NCBI RefSeq assembly: GCF_026810445.1
Contig: NZ_CP113949.1
Coordinates: 744,001-808,000 of the forward strand
Reading direction: 5' to 3'
Source: Pseudomonas sp. BSw22131
Lineage (GTDB): Bacteria > Pseudomonadota > Gammaproteobacteria > Pseudomonadales > Pseudomonadaceae
DNA: 64,000 bases
Of the stretch, positions 39,911-51,414 are shown piece after piece (positions within the stretch are counted from its first letter, which is position 1; the number at the start of each line of letters is the position of its first letter). The notes beneath the pieces were generated by a model. That model was not told the DNA's origin. It was given only the letters and a program-made list of their open reading frames with translations, and did not search any database. The position numbers and the translations under genes were made by a program.

Positions 39911-41044
39911 ATGTCGCAGACGTTTTACAGGAAAGGCTTTCTGGCACTCGCAGTGGCTAGCGCACTGGGTGCAGCTTCTTTCGCACAGGCTGATGTGAAG
40001 ATCGGCGTTGCTGGTCCGATGACGGGCGCAAACGCCTCGTTCGGTGAGCAATACATGAAGGGCGCGCAGGCCGCTGCCGATGCAATCAACGCTGCGGGCG
40101 GCATCAACGGAGAGAAAATCGCACTGACCGCATACGACGATGCTTGCGAACCTAAACAGGCCGTCGCCGTTGCCAACAAGGCAGCTTCCGACAAAGTCGC
40201 TGGCGTTGTTGGCCACTTCTGCTCTTCGTCGACCATCCCTGCTTCGGAAGTCTATGACGAAGCAGGCATCATCGCGATCACCCCAGGTTCGACTAACCCA
40301 ATCGTTACCGAGCGCGGCCTGAACGCCATGTTCCGTATGTGCGGCCGTGATGACCAGCAAGGCATCGTCGCTGGTGACTACATCGTTGACGTGCTCAAAG
40401 GCAAGAAAATCGCCGTCATCAACGACAAAGACACCTACGGCAAAGGCCTGGCAGATGCGACTGCCAAGCAGCTCACCAAGCGTGGCGTGAAACCGGTTCT
40501 GGAAGAAGGTCTGACCCGTGGCGAGAAAGACTTCAGCGCCCTGGTCACAAAGATCCGTTCGGTGGGCGCTGACGTAGTGTACTTCGGCGGCCTGCACCCG
40601 GAAGCCGGTCCACTGGTTCGCCAACTGCGTGAGCAGGGCCTGAAAGACGTGAAATTCATGTCCGACGACGGCGTTGTCACCGACGAACTGGTCACCACTG
40701 CGGGCGGCGCTCAGTACGTTGACGGCGTCTACATGACCTTCGGCGCTGACCCGCGCATGCTGCCAGACAGCAAGGCAGTGGTAGACCAGTTCCGCAAGTC
40801 CGGTTACGAGCCTGAAGGCTACACGTTGTACGCCTACGCTTCGGTTCAGGCCCTGGCCGCTGGCTTCAACGGCGCCAAGTCGAACAAAGGCGAAGACGCA
40901 GCCAAGTTCCTGAAAGCGCATCCGGTCAAAACCGTGATGGGCGAGAAGTCCTGGGACAGCAAAGGCGATTTGAAAGTCTCCGACTACGTGGTTTACCAGT
41001 GGGACAAAGAAGGTAAATACCACCAGCTCGAAAAGCAGAAGTAA
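39911..41044 (+). CDS. braC: Branched-chain amino acid ABC transporter, substrate-binding protein
   Basis: BraC/LivJ captures leucine, isoleucine, valine and related amino acids in the periplasm. The 377-aa precursor has a signal peptide (FLALAVASALGAASFAQA, then DVKIG) and the type I fold (VKIGVAGPMTGANASFGEQY, HFCSSSTIPASEVYDEAGI). AGGAGCACC precedes the ATG. A 190-base gap, unusual within a transporter operon, separates it from the permease genes and could allow differential expression of the binding protein. Confidence 0.93.
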   Translation: MSQTFYRKGFLALAVASALGAASFAQADVKIGVAGPMTGANASFGEQYMKGAQAAADAINAAGGINGEKIALTAYDDACEPKQAVAVANKAASDKVAGVVGHFCSSSTIPASEVYDEAGIIAITPGSTNPIVTERGLNAMFRMCGRDDQQGIVAGDYIVDVLKGKKIAVINDKDTYGKGLADATAKQLTKRGVKPVLEEGLTRGEKDFSALVTKIRSVGADVVYFGGLHPEAGPLVRQLREQGLKDVKFMSDDGVVTDELVTTAGGAQYVDGVYMTFGADPRMLPDSKAVVDQFRKSGYEPEGYTLYAYASVQALAAGFNGAKSNKGEDAAKFLKAHPVKTVMGEKSWDSKGDLKVSDYVVYQWDKEGKYHQLEKQK

Positions 41045-41234
41045 GTTGAGCGTTTAGTCGGCCCGCGGTGTGCGCGAGGTTGGACTCACGCACTTAGCTG
41101 TCCGGTTAATGGGGTCTGTCACCTCGGCGGCCCGTTGATTTCTTCTGTTGTCATACGCGTCCGTCCCGCGACACCTCACGAGGGTGCGCGCGGGCCGGTA
41201 GCACCGTGGCCTTTCAAGTTCGTGAGCGTGCGTG

Positions 41235-42149
<915 letters not shown>

Positions 42150-42151
42150 GT

Positions 42152-43450
42152 ATGTCCGCACCTATCAAACCCATCGACATCAAACAAAGCCTCATCGACG
42201 CCGTCATCGCCGGCCTGCTGTCGCTGATCGTCTTCGGTCCCATTGTCGGCGTTGTGCTCGACGGCTACGGCTTCAACCTGCAACCCACCCGCGTGGCCGT
42301 ACTGGTCGGCGTGGTGATGGTCGGTCGGTTGCTGCTCAGCCTGTTCATGCAGACGCCTAAAGGTGTGGCCATCGCGCAGAGTTTCGAAAGCTCGAGCTCT
42401 GGCGTGCATGTGTTGGCGCCTGATTACAAATCGCGCCTGCGCTACATCATTCCGGCCATGATCGTGATCGCCATCATCTTCCCGGTGTTCGCCGACAAAT
42501 ACGTGCTGACGGTGGTGATCCTCGGGCTGATTTACGTGTTGCTGGGCCTGGGCCTCAACATCGTGGTCGGTCTGGCCGGTCTGCTTGATCTGGGTTACGT
42601 GGCGTTTTACGCCATTGGCGCCTACGGCCTGGCGCTGGGTTATCAGTATCTGGGGCTGGGTTTCTGGTCGGCGTTGCCGCTGGCGGCGATCGCTGCTGCG
42701 CTGGCGGGCTGTATTCTGGGTTTTCCGGTGTTGCGCATGCACGGCGACTACCTGGCGATCGTGACGCTGGGCTTCGGTGAAATCATCCGTCTGGTGCTCA
42801 ACAACTGGCTGTCGTTCACGGGCGGTCCGAACGGCGTGGCAGTCCCTGCACCGACGATTTTTGGCCTGGAGTTTGGCCGTCGCGCCAAAGATGGCGGCAT
42901 CCCGATTCATGAATATTTCGGCTTCGATTACAACCCGGATCTCAAATTTATCTTCATCTACGCGGTGCTGTTTCTGGTCGTTCTGGCTGTGCTGTACGTC
43001 AAGCATCGCCTCACCCGCATGCCGGTGGGGCGCGCATGGGAAGCGCTGCGTGAGGACGAAATCGCTTGCCGCTCCATGGGCCTGAACCACGTGCTGGTAA
43101 AACTCTCGGCGTTCACCATCGGCGCCTCCACCGCAGGCCTGGCGGGCGTGTTTTTCGCCAGCTACCAGGGCTTCATCAACCCGACCTCGTTCACTTTCTT
43201 TGAGTCGGCGTTGATTCTCGCCATCGTCGTGCTGGGTGGAATGGGCTCGACGGTCGGCGTGGTGATCGCTGCGTTCGTGCTGACCGTTGCGCCTGAGTTG
43301 TTGCGCAGCTTCGCCGAGTACCGCGTGCTGCTGTTCGGCATCCTGATGGTGCTGATGATGATCTGGCGTCCACGTGGCCTGATCCGTATCAGTCGTACCG
43401 GCGTGCGTCCACGCAAGGGCGTGCTGATTAAAGCGGAGGGTGTGCGATGA
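42152..43450 (+). CDS. braE: Branched-chain amino acid ABC transporter permease BraE/LivM
   Basis: This 432-aa permease is longer than most LivM proteins because of an N-terminal extension (residues 1-100) typical of pseudomonads. The core has GLGLNIVVGLAGLLDLGYVAF, the EAA-like loop GRAWEALREDEIACRSMGLN and a final ILAIVVLGGMGSTVGVVIAA. It begins 2 bases after braD and overlaps braF by 4. Confidence 0.93.
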   Translation: MSAPIKPIDIKQSLIDAVIAGLLSLIVFGPIVGVVLDGYGFNLQPTRVAVLVGVVMVGRLLLSLFMQTPKGVAIAQSFESSSSGVHVLAPDYKSRLRYIIPAMIVIAIIFPVFADKYVLTVVILGLIYVLLGLGLNIVVGLAGLLDLGYVAFYAIGAYGLALGYQYLGLGFWSALPLAAIAAALAGCILGFPVLRMHGDYLAIVTLGFGEIIRLVLNNWLSFTGGPNGVAVPAPTIFGLEFGRRAKDGGIPIHEYFGFDYNPDLKFIFIYAVLFLVVLAVLYVKHRLTRMPVGRAWEALREDEIACRSMGLNHVLVKLSAFTIGASTAGLAGVFFASYQGFINPTSFTFFESALILAIVVLGGMGSTVGVVIAAFVLTVAPELLRSFAEYRVLLFGILMVLMMIWRPRGLIRISRTGVRPRKGVLIKAEGVR

Positions 43451-44322
43451 GCGACGAAATCGTTTTGTCCGTCGAGAACCTGATGATGCATTTCGGTGGC
43501 ATCAAGGCACTCAGCGACGTCAGCCTCAAGGTCCGTCGCAATTCCATCTTCGCCTTGATCGGCCCCAACGGCGCGGGGAAGACCACAGTCTTCAACTGCC
43601 TCACCGGTTTCTACAAAGCCACGGGTGGGCGCATCAATCTGCACACGCGCGGCACCACCACCAATGTGATAAAGCTGTTGGGCGAGCCGTTTCACGCGGC
43701 TGACTTCGTATCGCCGCGCAGTTTCGCCAGCCGCGTGTACTACAAAATGTTCGGCGGTACGCACCTGGTGAACCGCGCAGGCCTGGCGCGCACGTTCCAG
43801 AACATTCGCCTGTTCAAGGAGATGTCGGTCATCGAGAACCTGCTGGTGGCGCAGCACATGTGGGTCAACCGCAACATGCTGGCCGGTATCCTCAACACCA
43901 AGGCCTACCGCAAGGCCGAAGAAGACGCCATGAACACGGCCTTCTACTGGCTCGAAGTGGTCGATCTGGTGGACTGCGCCAACCGCTTGGCCGGTGAGCT
44001 GTCCTACGGGCAGCAACGCCGTCTGGAGATCGCTCGCGCCATGTGCACGCGTCCGCAAGTGATCTGCCTGGACGAACCGGCCGCCGGTCTCAACCCGCAG
44101 GAAACCGAAGCGCTGAGCGGGATGATCCGTCTGCTGCGCGACGAACATGACATGACCATCGTGCTGATCGAACACGACATGGGCATGGTCATGGGGATTT
44201 CCGACGATATCGTCGTACTCGACCACGGCAACGTGATTGCCATGGGCGGGCCGGAGCAGATTCGCAACGATCCAAAAGTGATCGCCGCGTACCTGGGCGC
44301 TGATGAAGAGGAATTGGTATGA
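43447..44322 (+). CDS. braF: Branched-chain amino acid ABC transporter ATP-binding protein BraF/LivG
   Basis: This 291-aa ATPase has Walker A GPNGAGKTT (near residue 39), ABC signature LSYGQQRRLEIA (near 185), Walker B VICLDEPAAGLNP and the switch His in LIEHDMGM. An insertion after the P-loop region (LHTRGTTTNVIKLLG) is typical of the LivG branch. It overlaps the next gene by four bases. Confidence 0.94.
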   Translation: MSDEIVLSVENLMMHFGGIKALSDVSLKVRRNSIFALIGPNGAGKTTVFNCLTGFYKATGGRINLHTRGTTTNVIKLLGEPFHAADFVSPRSFASRVYYKMFGGTHLVNRAGLARTFQNIRLFKEMSVIENLLVAQHMWVNRNMLAGILNTKAYRKAEEDAMNTAFYWLEVVDLVDCANRLAGELSYGQQRRLEIARAMCTRPQVICLDEPAAGLNPQETEALSGMIRLLRDEHDMTIVLIEHDMGMVMGISDDIVVLDHGNVIAMGGPEQIRNDPKVIAAYLGADEEELV

Positions 44323-45035
44323 GCAAGCCGATCCTCGAATTGAAAGAGATCGACGTGTATTACGGGCCGATTCAGGCCCTGAAGAAAGTCTCGCTGCACA
44401 TTGATGAGGGCGAGACCGTCAGCCTGATCGGCTCCAACGGCGCGGGCAAATCCACGCTGCTGATGTCTATCTTCGGCCAGCCAAGGGCTGCCAGCGGGCA
44501 CATCATCTATCAAGGGATCGACATCACCCACAAGTCGTCGCATTACATCGCGTCCAACGGCATCGCGCAGTCGCCGGAAGGCCGCCGCGTGTTCCCTGAC
44601 ATGTCGGTGGAAGAAAACCTGTTGATGGGCACCATTCCGATCGGCGATAAGTTTGCCGGTGAAGACATGCAGCGCATGTTCGATCTGTTCCCGCGTCTCA
44701 AGGAGCGCCGCAACCAGCGCGCCATGACCATGTCGGGCGGGGAGCAACAAATGCTGGCGATTGCCCGCGCTTTGATGAGTCGCCCCAAGCTGTTACTGCT
44801 GGACGAACCGAGCCTCGGTCTGGCGCCGATCATCGTGAAGCAGATCTTCTCCACGTTGCGTGAGCTGGCCAAGAGCGGCATGACCATCTTTCTCGTCGAG
44901 CAGAACGCCAACCACGCGCTCAAGCTCTCAGACAGGGCCTACGTGATGGTCAATGGTGAGATTCGTCTGACAGGCACCGGTCAGGAATTGCTGACCAACG
45001 ATGAAGTGCGAAACGCTTATCTCGGCGGTCATTGA
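44319..45035 (+). CDS. braG: Branched-chain amino acid ABC transporter ATP-binding protein BraG/LivF
   Basis: The 238-aa second ATPase has Walker A GSNGAGKST, signature MSGGEQQMLAIARALM, Walker B LLLLDEPSLGLAP and switch His-region IFLVEQNANHAL (Gln-Asn form typical of LivF). It ends the operon at a strong terminator 29 bases downstream. Confidence 0.95.
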   Translation: MSKPILELKEIDVYYGPIQALKKVSLHIDEGETVSLIGSNGAGKSTLLMSIFGQPRAASGHIIYQGIDITHKSSHYIASNGIAQSPEGRRVFPDMSVEENLLMGTIPIGDKFAGEDMQRMFDLFPRLKERRNQRAMTMSGGEQQMLAIARALMSRPKLLLLDEPSLGLAPIIVKQIFSTLRELAKSGMTIFLVEQNANHALKLSDRAYVMVNGEIRLTGTGQELLTNDEVRNAYLGGH

Positions 45036-45063
45036 TTCACACAAAAACGCCATCGCCGCACAG

Positions 45064-45100
45064 ACGCCCTGAGTGAATTTCACTCGGGGCGTTGTTTTTT
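45064..45100 (+). terminator. Intrinsic terminator of the bra operon
   Basis: ACGCCCTGAGTG (45064-45075) pairs with CACTCGGGGCGT (45081-45092), with one G-T pair, around an AATTT loop, followed by TGTTTTTT. Confidence 0.92.
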
Positions 45101-45103
45101 CAC

Positions 45104-46571
<1,468 letters not shown>

Positions 46572-46576
46572 TACAC

Positions 46577-46599
46577 CGCGAACGAGTTCGCTCCTACCG
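46577..46599. repeat. Single REP unit between convergent genes
   Basis: CCGCGAACGAGTTCGCTCCT, the same core as the repeats at 19991 and 31846, lies between the SDR and AGE-family stop codons. Confidence 0.65.
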
Positions 46600-47742
46600 G
46601 GACGCGTCGGCGTCTTTGAAGTACTGCGCCAACCCGATGTAGCAGGTGGCGAGGTGGTAAGGCGTGGTGGACGGCATGTCGTTGCGGCTGACCTTGCCAT
46701 CGCTGTCCAGGCACTCGTTCCAGCCGCTTGGGTGCAGGAAGTGTTCTTGCAGCGCAGTAAGTTGTCGGCTCAGCAGATCAAGGCTGTCAGGGCGCAAGGT
46801 CAGGGCGCGCAGATACTCTGCCTGCGCCCAGATGCGTTGCGTACCGTCTTTCATCGACCCGTCGACTTCAAGCATGGCGGCCACAGCCCCGGTCTGCTGA
46901 TTGACCCCCTGCTGCTCGGCGTGGGCGAAGGCAGTCGTCAACGACAGGTGCAGTGGGCTATTGCGCAAACGAGCAGACGATTCAAGCAGGTAGAACCATT
47001 CAAACTGATGCCCTGGCTCGGACCAGTTATCCACAGCGTCCAGCGGTTTTTCCAGCATCACCCCATGCTCGACATCCACAAAGCGCCGCTGCATGCCTGT
47101 AATCAATGCATCCAGTGCAGCAAGCGTTTGCGGGTCCTCGCGCACTTCTACGGTGGCCAGAAACGCTTCGGCCAGGTGCATCAGCGGGTTCTGCAAAGGC
47201 CCGGCATTGAGCGGCGACCAGTCTTCAGCCAGCAAGGCTTCGTAGAGCCCGTCACCATCGGCGAAGCGTTCAGCGACGACGTTCAGTGCAGCGTTGAGGG
47301 TCGACTCCACAAGCGGCTCACGCACTTTGGCCCAGTAATGGGCACAGGCGAACACGATAAACGCGTGGGTGTAGAGATCTTTGCGACGGTCTAGCGGTGC
47401 GCCCTGCGGATCGATGCTGTAGAACCAGCCGCCATGCTCGGCATCGTGAAAATGGCGTTGCAAGGATCGGAATAGCGCGGCCGCACGCGTGGCGGCTTCA
47501 GGCACCGAGGGGTTATTGATCAGGCTGGAGAAAAGAAACAACTGTCGCGCGCAGGCCATTGCTCGATAGCGCTGCGGGGGCAGCGGCTGGTGCGCCGCAT
47601 CGACGGCCTCGTGTGGCAGCGCGAGCTCTGCGTTCCAGCCAGCGCGCAGCCACATCGGCACGATCACTTGCATGAAATGCTGGTGCACGGCAGTGAAAGC
47701 GACGTGCAGTGTCGACTTGTCGTAAGGAGCGGTGTCAGGCAT
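46594..47742 (-). CDS. AGE family epimerase/isomerase
   Basis: This 382-aa protein belongs to the N-acylglucosamine 2-epimerase family, an (alpha/alpha)6 barrel. It has family features HFHDAEHGGWFYSIDPQG, RRKDLYTHAFIVFACAHY, WSEPGHQFEWFYLL and RIWAQAEYLRAL. The substrate may be a hexose (mannose isomerase-type) or an N-acyl sugar; nothing nearby decides. I start at 47742 (MPDTAPYDKSTLHV); the open frame extends to 47850 through a REP element, so the longer version is unlikely. Confidence 0.85.
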   Translation of the reverse strand: MPDTAPYDKSTLHVAFTAVHQHFMQVIVPMWLRAGWNAELALPHEAVDAAHQPLPPQRYRAMACARQLFLFSSLINNPSVPEAATRAAALFRSLQRHFHDAEHGGWFYSIDPQGAPLDRRKDLYTHAFIVFACAHYWAKVREPLVESTLNAALNVVAERFADGDGLYEALLAEDWSPLNAGPLQNPLMHLAEAFLATVEVREDPQTLAALDALITGMQRRFVDVEHGVMLEKPLDAVDNWSEPGHQFEWFYLLESSARLRNSPLHLSLTTAFAHAEQQGVNQQTGAVAAMLEVDGSMKDGTQRIWAQAEYLRALTLRPDSLDLLSRQLTALQEHFLHPSGWNECLDSDGKVSRNDMPSTTPYHLATCYIGLAQYFKDADASR

Positions 47743-47830
47743 CGAATAGGCGCCACGGCAGGGGTAAATTGCGCGACATGGTAGCAGGAGGGCAGTAGGT
47801 GGTGTATTTCGTGGATCGCTGTTAACCCAT

Positions 47831-47980
47831 TGCGAGCAAGCTCCCTCCACGGCCTTCGGTCCGAAGCATGTCTATGGCTCGACACCGTTTTTGTGGGAGG
47901 GAGCTTGCTCGCGAAAGCGGTCGGTCAGTCAACGTATTCGTGTCAGACACACCGCAATCGCGGGCAAGCGCGCTCCTGCA
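47831..47980. repeat. Compound REP cluster
   Basis: Three units are packed together: TGCGAGCAAGCTCCCTCCAC (47831) facing TGTGGGAGGGAGCTTGCTCG (47892), then ACCGCAATCGCGGGCAAGCG (47951) of the family seen at 35455 and 38137. Two REP families are therefore adjacent between AGE and hupE. Confidence 0.8.
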
Positions 47981-47989
47981 GTGGTGAAA

Positions 47990-48562
47990 TCAACCAGCGA
48001 ACAACCAGACACCTGCGGCAGCCGCCAGCGCACCAGCCACTCGCACCAATGGCGCAGCAGCGGTTGGCAAGAACCGCACCAATGCGTAACCCGCAGCATG
48101 CAGCGCAGCGGTAGCAGCCACGAACCCTGCTGCATAGCCCCAAGGGCTGGACATCTCCGGCAACTCAAGGCCATGCGCCACGCCGTGGAACATCGCGAAC
48201 AGCGCTGTCGCAGTCACTGCCATGAACAATGGAGGACGTACCGCCAGTGCTACCGCCAGCCCCAGCGCAAACACCGACGCCGCGATCCCGCTTTCCAGGC
48301 CTGGCAGGTCCATCCCTTCGAAGCCCAGCAGCCCGCCGATCAACATAGTCCCCACGAACGTGCACGGCAGGACCCAGCGTGCAGCGCCTTTTTGTTGCGC
48401 AGCCCACAAGCCCACCGCAACCATTGCCAGCAAGTGATCGAGGCCGCCCAGTGGATGGCTGATACCCGCGATCAGGCCGCTTTCGTCGTGACCCGGATGG
48501 GCGAAGGCCATTGCCGGAACCAGCAACAGAGCCAGCACACTGACGGCTTTTTGAACATTCAT
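47990..48562 (-). CDS. hupE: HupE/UreJ family protein
   Basis: This 190-aa membrane protein of the HupE/UreJ family is a predicted secondary nickel transporter. It has a signal-like first segment, the His-rich motif AFAHPGHDESG, GGLDHLLAMVAVGLWAAQ and FHGVAHGLELP, which contain likely metal-binding His residues, and about six membrane segments. ATG 48562 lies 7 bases after AAGGAG. It follows ureG by 35 bases, so it would supply nickel for urease maturation. Confidence 0.88.
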   Translation of the reverse strand: MNVQKAVSVLALLLVPAMAFAHPGHDESGLIAGISHPLGGLDHLLAMVAVGLWAAQQKGAARWVLPCTFVGTMLIGGLLGFEGMDLPGLESGIAASVFALGLAVALAVRPPLFMAVTATALFAMFHGVAHGLELPEMSSPWGYAAGFVAATAALHAAGYALVRFLPTAAAPLVRVAGALAAAAGVWLFAG

Positions 48563-48597
48563 GAACACACTCCTTGAGGTAGCTTGAGGTAGACGGA

Positions 48598-49215
48598 TCA
48601 GGCGGCTTCGGTCAGCAAACCCTGACGCTCGATGAACGCGATGATGGCTTCCAGGCCTTGCCCGGTTTTCTGATTGCTGAACACGAACGGCTTGTCGCCG
48701 CGCATCTTCCTGGTGTCGCGGTCCATCATTTCCAGCGACGCACCCACCAGGGGGGCGAGGTCGACCTTGTTGATCACCAGCAAGTCGGATTTGCAGATCC
48801 CGGGCCCGCCCTTGCGCGGCAACTTGTCGCCTGCCGAGACGTCGATCACATAGATGGTCAGGTCAGACAGCTCCGGGCTGAAGGTCGCAGACAGGTTGTC
48901 ACCGCCCGATTCGACGATGATCAGATCCAGCCCCTCGAAGCGTCGATTCAACTGATCAACGGCCTCCAGGTTGATCGAAGCGTCCTCGCGGATCGCCGTG
49001 TGCGGACAGCCACCGGTTTCCACGCCAATGATGCGTTCTGGCGCCAGGGCTTCGTTGCGCACCAGAAAGTCGGCGTCTTCACGGGTGTAGATATCGTTGG
49101 TCACGACGGCCAGGTTGTAGCGGTCGCGCAAGGCCAGGCACAGCGCAAGGGTGAGGGCGGTTTTGCCGGATCCGACCGGACCGCCGATACCGACGCGCAA
49201 AGGTTGGCTGTTCAT
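48598..49215 (-). CDS. ureG: Urease accessory GTPase UreG
   Basis: UreG is the GTPase that delivers nickel to apo-urease. The 205-aa product has the P-loop GGPVGSGKT (residues 11-19), the metal-binding CPH motif in [17 protein letters not shown] and NKVDLAPLV (G4). I start at 49215 ([10 protein letters not shown]) because the family begins here; the frame extends upstream through ureF. Co-directional with ureE and ureF. Confidence 0.95.
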   Translation of the reverse strand: MNSQPLRVGIGGPVGSGKTALTLALCLALRDRYNLAVVTNDIYTREDADFLVRNEALAPERIIGVETGGCPHTAIREDASINLEAVDQLNRRFEGLDLIIVESGGDNLSATFSPELSDLTIYVIDVSAGDKLPRKGGPGICKSDLLVINKVDLAPLVGASLEMMDRDTRKMRGDKPFVFSNQKTGQGLEAIIAFIERQGLLTEAA

Positions 49216-49268
49216 TGAATATTCTCCGTTGATCTTTTTATGCACAGTGATCTGTGATGCGTAGGCAG

Positions 49269-49943
49269 TCAGGACCGAAACAGTCGGCTGTATTGGCGCT
49301 CGTGGGCCATGCTCGCCAGTGCCAGGCCCCATGGCGCGCCGCCGATGTGACGAGGGTCCTGGTCGGTGGCGCATTGTTGTGCCCGTTGCAGCAGTGGCAA
49401 TAATTCGCTGGTGAGCCTTTGCGCGGCCTGCTGGCCCAGCGGCAGCGTCTTCATCAGCACCGCCAATTGGTTTTCCAGCCAACTCCATAACCACGCCGCC
49501 AGTGCATCCTGAGGGCTGATCCGCCAGGCACGTGCGGCCAATGACCAGCACAAGGCCAGATGCGGCTCGTCCACCGGCTCAAGAAAACTTCGCGCCGGCG
49601 GGTCCATTTCGGGCAGGCCAATCAGCAGTTGGCGCAACGAATAGCCCATCTGCCGGCTCTCCAGATGCAGTTCCCGGGTTTCTCGGCTGGCGCGGTGTTC
49701 TTCGCTCAGTCGCAGCAATTGCGCCCAGTCATCGTCAGCGGCGGCGGTGCAGTGGGCCAGCAACAAGGGTGCTTCGAAGCGGGCCAGATTGAGCAACAAC
49801 TGATCGCCAATCCAGCGGCCGGCGGTGGCTGGGTCAGTGACTATCGATTGCTCGACGGCCATTTCCAGCCCTTGTGAGTAGCTGTAACCACCAATGGGCA
49901 ACTGCGGGCTGGCCAGGCGCAAAAGCGCCCAGGCGCTGTTCAT
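49269..49943 (-). CDS. ureF: Urease accessory protein UreF
   Basis: UreF (224 aa) acts with UreD and UreG in the urease activation complex. Family features are [19 protein letters not shown] at the N-terminus and the helical body ending QYSRLFRS. It overlaps ureE by four bases. Confidence 0.93.
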   Translation of the reverse strand: MNSAWALLRLASPQLPIGGYSYSQGLEMAVEQSIVTDPATAGRWIGDQLLLNLARFEAPLLLAHCTAAADDDWAQLLRLSEEHRASRETRELHLESRQMGYSLRQLLIGLPEMDPPARSFLEPVDEPHLALCWSLAARAWRISPQDALAAWLWSWLENQLAVLMKTLPLGQQAAQRLTSELLPLLQRAQQCATDQDPRHIGGAPWGLALASMAHERQYSRLFRS

Positions 49944-50440
49944 ATTCGTACGCCGAAGTGGTGAATCTTGGGCGCGTAGTTAAAGTCTTCCTCACCAGCG
50001 CGCGAATGATGATGCCCGCCACCATAAGCCCCGTGCTCGGGCGAAAACGGCGCTTCGATGGATTCTGTGTTCGCACCCAGTTGGTCAAGCATGGCCTTGA
50101 GCACATAGTCATCGAGCAGACGCAGCCAGCCATCACCCACTTGCAGTGCAACGTGGCGATTGCCCAAGTGATAGGCGGCGCGGGTGAGTTCGTAGGTGCT
50201 GCTGCAGGTGACATGCATCAGTTGTTCGGGGCGAGCGCAGACGCGCACGATGCGTCCGTCTTCAGCCTTGAGAAAGTCGCCATCGCGCAGCGGTGGTTGT
50301 CCGCGCTCCAGGAACAGCCCGACGTCCTCGCCTTCTGCACTGAAGCAGCGCAAGCGGCTCTTGCTGCGAGCTTCGAAATTCAGGTGCAGCTCGGCAGCCC
50401 ATTCGGCGCAAGGTTCTACTCTTTGGTGGATCACCAGCAT
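49940..50440 (-). CDS. ureE: Urease nickel metallochaperone UreE
   Basis: UreE (166 aa) binds nickel and hands it to UreG. It has the peptide-binding N-domain (SRLRCFSAEGEDVGLFLERG), the C-domain with His in LMHVTC and GNRHVALQV, and a His-rich tail (GGGHHHSRAGEEDFNYAPKIHHF). It is first in the ureE-ureF-ureG-hupE operon and lies just behind a sigma54-like site. No ureA, B, C or D gene is in this window, so the structural genes are elsewhere. Confidence 0.94.
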   Translation of the reverse strand: MLVIHQRVEPCAEWAAELHLNFEARSKSRLRCFSAEGEDVGLFLERGQPPLRDGDFLKAEDGRIVRVCARPEQLMHVTCSSTYELTRAAYHLGNRHVALQVGDGWLRLLDDYVLKAMLDQLGANTESIEAPFSPEHGAYGGGHHHSRAGEEDFNYAPKIHHFGVRI

Positions 50441-50476
50441 CAGAAAGCTTCCAGCTATGAGCGATGCATTAGCCAG

Positions 50477-50492
50477 AGCAAGGTGCTTGCCA
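50477..50492 (-). promoter_or_regulatory. Sigma54-like promoter for ureEFG-hupE
   Basis: On the minus strand the sequence reads TGGCAAGCACCTTGCT, matching TGGCACG-N4-TTGCT except for one base. GG and GC are 10 bases apart. Initiation near 50466 would leave a ~26-base leader before the ureE ATG at 50440. Several GGTGC half-sites (about 50533-50630) lie upstream, where an activator could bind. Confidence 0.65.
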
Positions 50493-50622
50493 ACAGAGAA
50501 ACCTGTAGGAAACTGCCTACATTGGGTGCGTGTTGATGAAACGCCTTATGGTGAAGCGCGTTAATTTGGTGCGCCGGATCGGCGGGTGCGCAGCTTTGGG
50601 GCGTCGCTAGGTGCGGCTCAGA

Positions 50623-51255
50623 CTACTCGGTGCTGCCCAACCCCTGCCAACGCTTGGCGCCGATAAAGATGAAGCGCAATTGCTGGGTGATTTTCGCCCG
50701 CGGGGTCAGGTGCTCGGCCAATGTGGGCGGTGGCGGGTCGATTAGTTCAGGGAGCATGGCGAACACGCTTTTCACCACCAGATCGGCCATGACAGCCAGG
50801 TCGTTGGTGTTGAGGTGCTGAAATTTGGGCATCGACGCCAGGTCGACTGTGAGGTCGGCGATGATCGCTTCGCGCAACGCCCCCAGCGCCTGTCGGACCT
50901 TGAGCGACCCGCCGTACTGCTCGCGCGCTAAAAATAAAAACTGCGATCGATTGGCGGCGACGTCATCAAGGAAGATCCGGACCGACGCATCGATGATGCC
51001 GGTTGCCAGGGAATCAGTGCGTCTGACGCGGCGGATGGTCTGCCGAAATGTCTGTCCCACCTCGCTGACGAGCGCCAGCCCCAAGTGGTCCATGTCATCG
51101 AAGTGACGATAAAACCCGGTTGGCACGATACCCGCTGTCTTCGCCACTTCACGCAAGCTCAGGCTGCCAAACCCGCGGCCGCTGTCCATCAGACCTCTGG
51201 CTGCGTCGAGTAAAGCGTGGCGGGTTTGTTGTTTCTGTTCGGCACGAGGCAGCAT
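50623..51255 (-). CDS. desT: TetR family regulator, DesT-like
   Basis: This 210-aa TetR regulator closely resembles DesT/FabR-type regulators of unsaturated fatty acid synthesis, which sense the acyl-CoA saturation ratio. The N-terminus MLPRAEQKQQTRHALLDAAR, HTH SLREVAKTAGIVPTGFYRHF and FLFLAREQYGGSLKVRQAL are family hallmarks. I start at 51255 (MLPRAEQ); the longer frame is not conserved. No desC/desB desaturase genes are adjacent, so its targets are elsewhere. Confidence 0.82.
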   Translation of the reverse strand: MLPRAEQKQQTRHALLDAARGLMDSGRGFGSLSLREVAKTAGIVPTGFYRHFDDMDHLGLALVSEVGQTFRQTIRRVRRTDSLATGIIDASVRIFLDDVAANRSQFLFLAREQYGGSLKVRQALGALREAIIADLTVDLASMPKFQHLNTNDLAVMADLVVKSVFAMLPELIDPPPPTLAEHLTPRAKITQQLRFIFIGAKRWQGLGSTE

Positions 51256-51372
51256 GGGGCGGGCAGAGTTCTGGCTGGGCGTTACGCTGCACTCTAGCAA
51301 ATGCGCTTGCGCGGCGTCGAACCCGGTTTCGCCCGGCAAAGGCGGCGAGCCCAAGACGCTAAAACGCAAAAG

Positions 51373-51394
51373 CCCGGCGCAGTGGCCGGGCATC
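51373..51394 (-). terminator. Terminator of the small secreted-protein gene
   Basis: On the minus strand GCCCGGCC faces GCCGGGC and is followed by TTTTGCG. It lies just after the minus-strand gene at 51415. Confidence 0.75.
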
Positions 51395-51414
51395 TTCGGT
51401 GGTGCTCGATGGGG

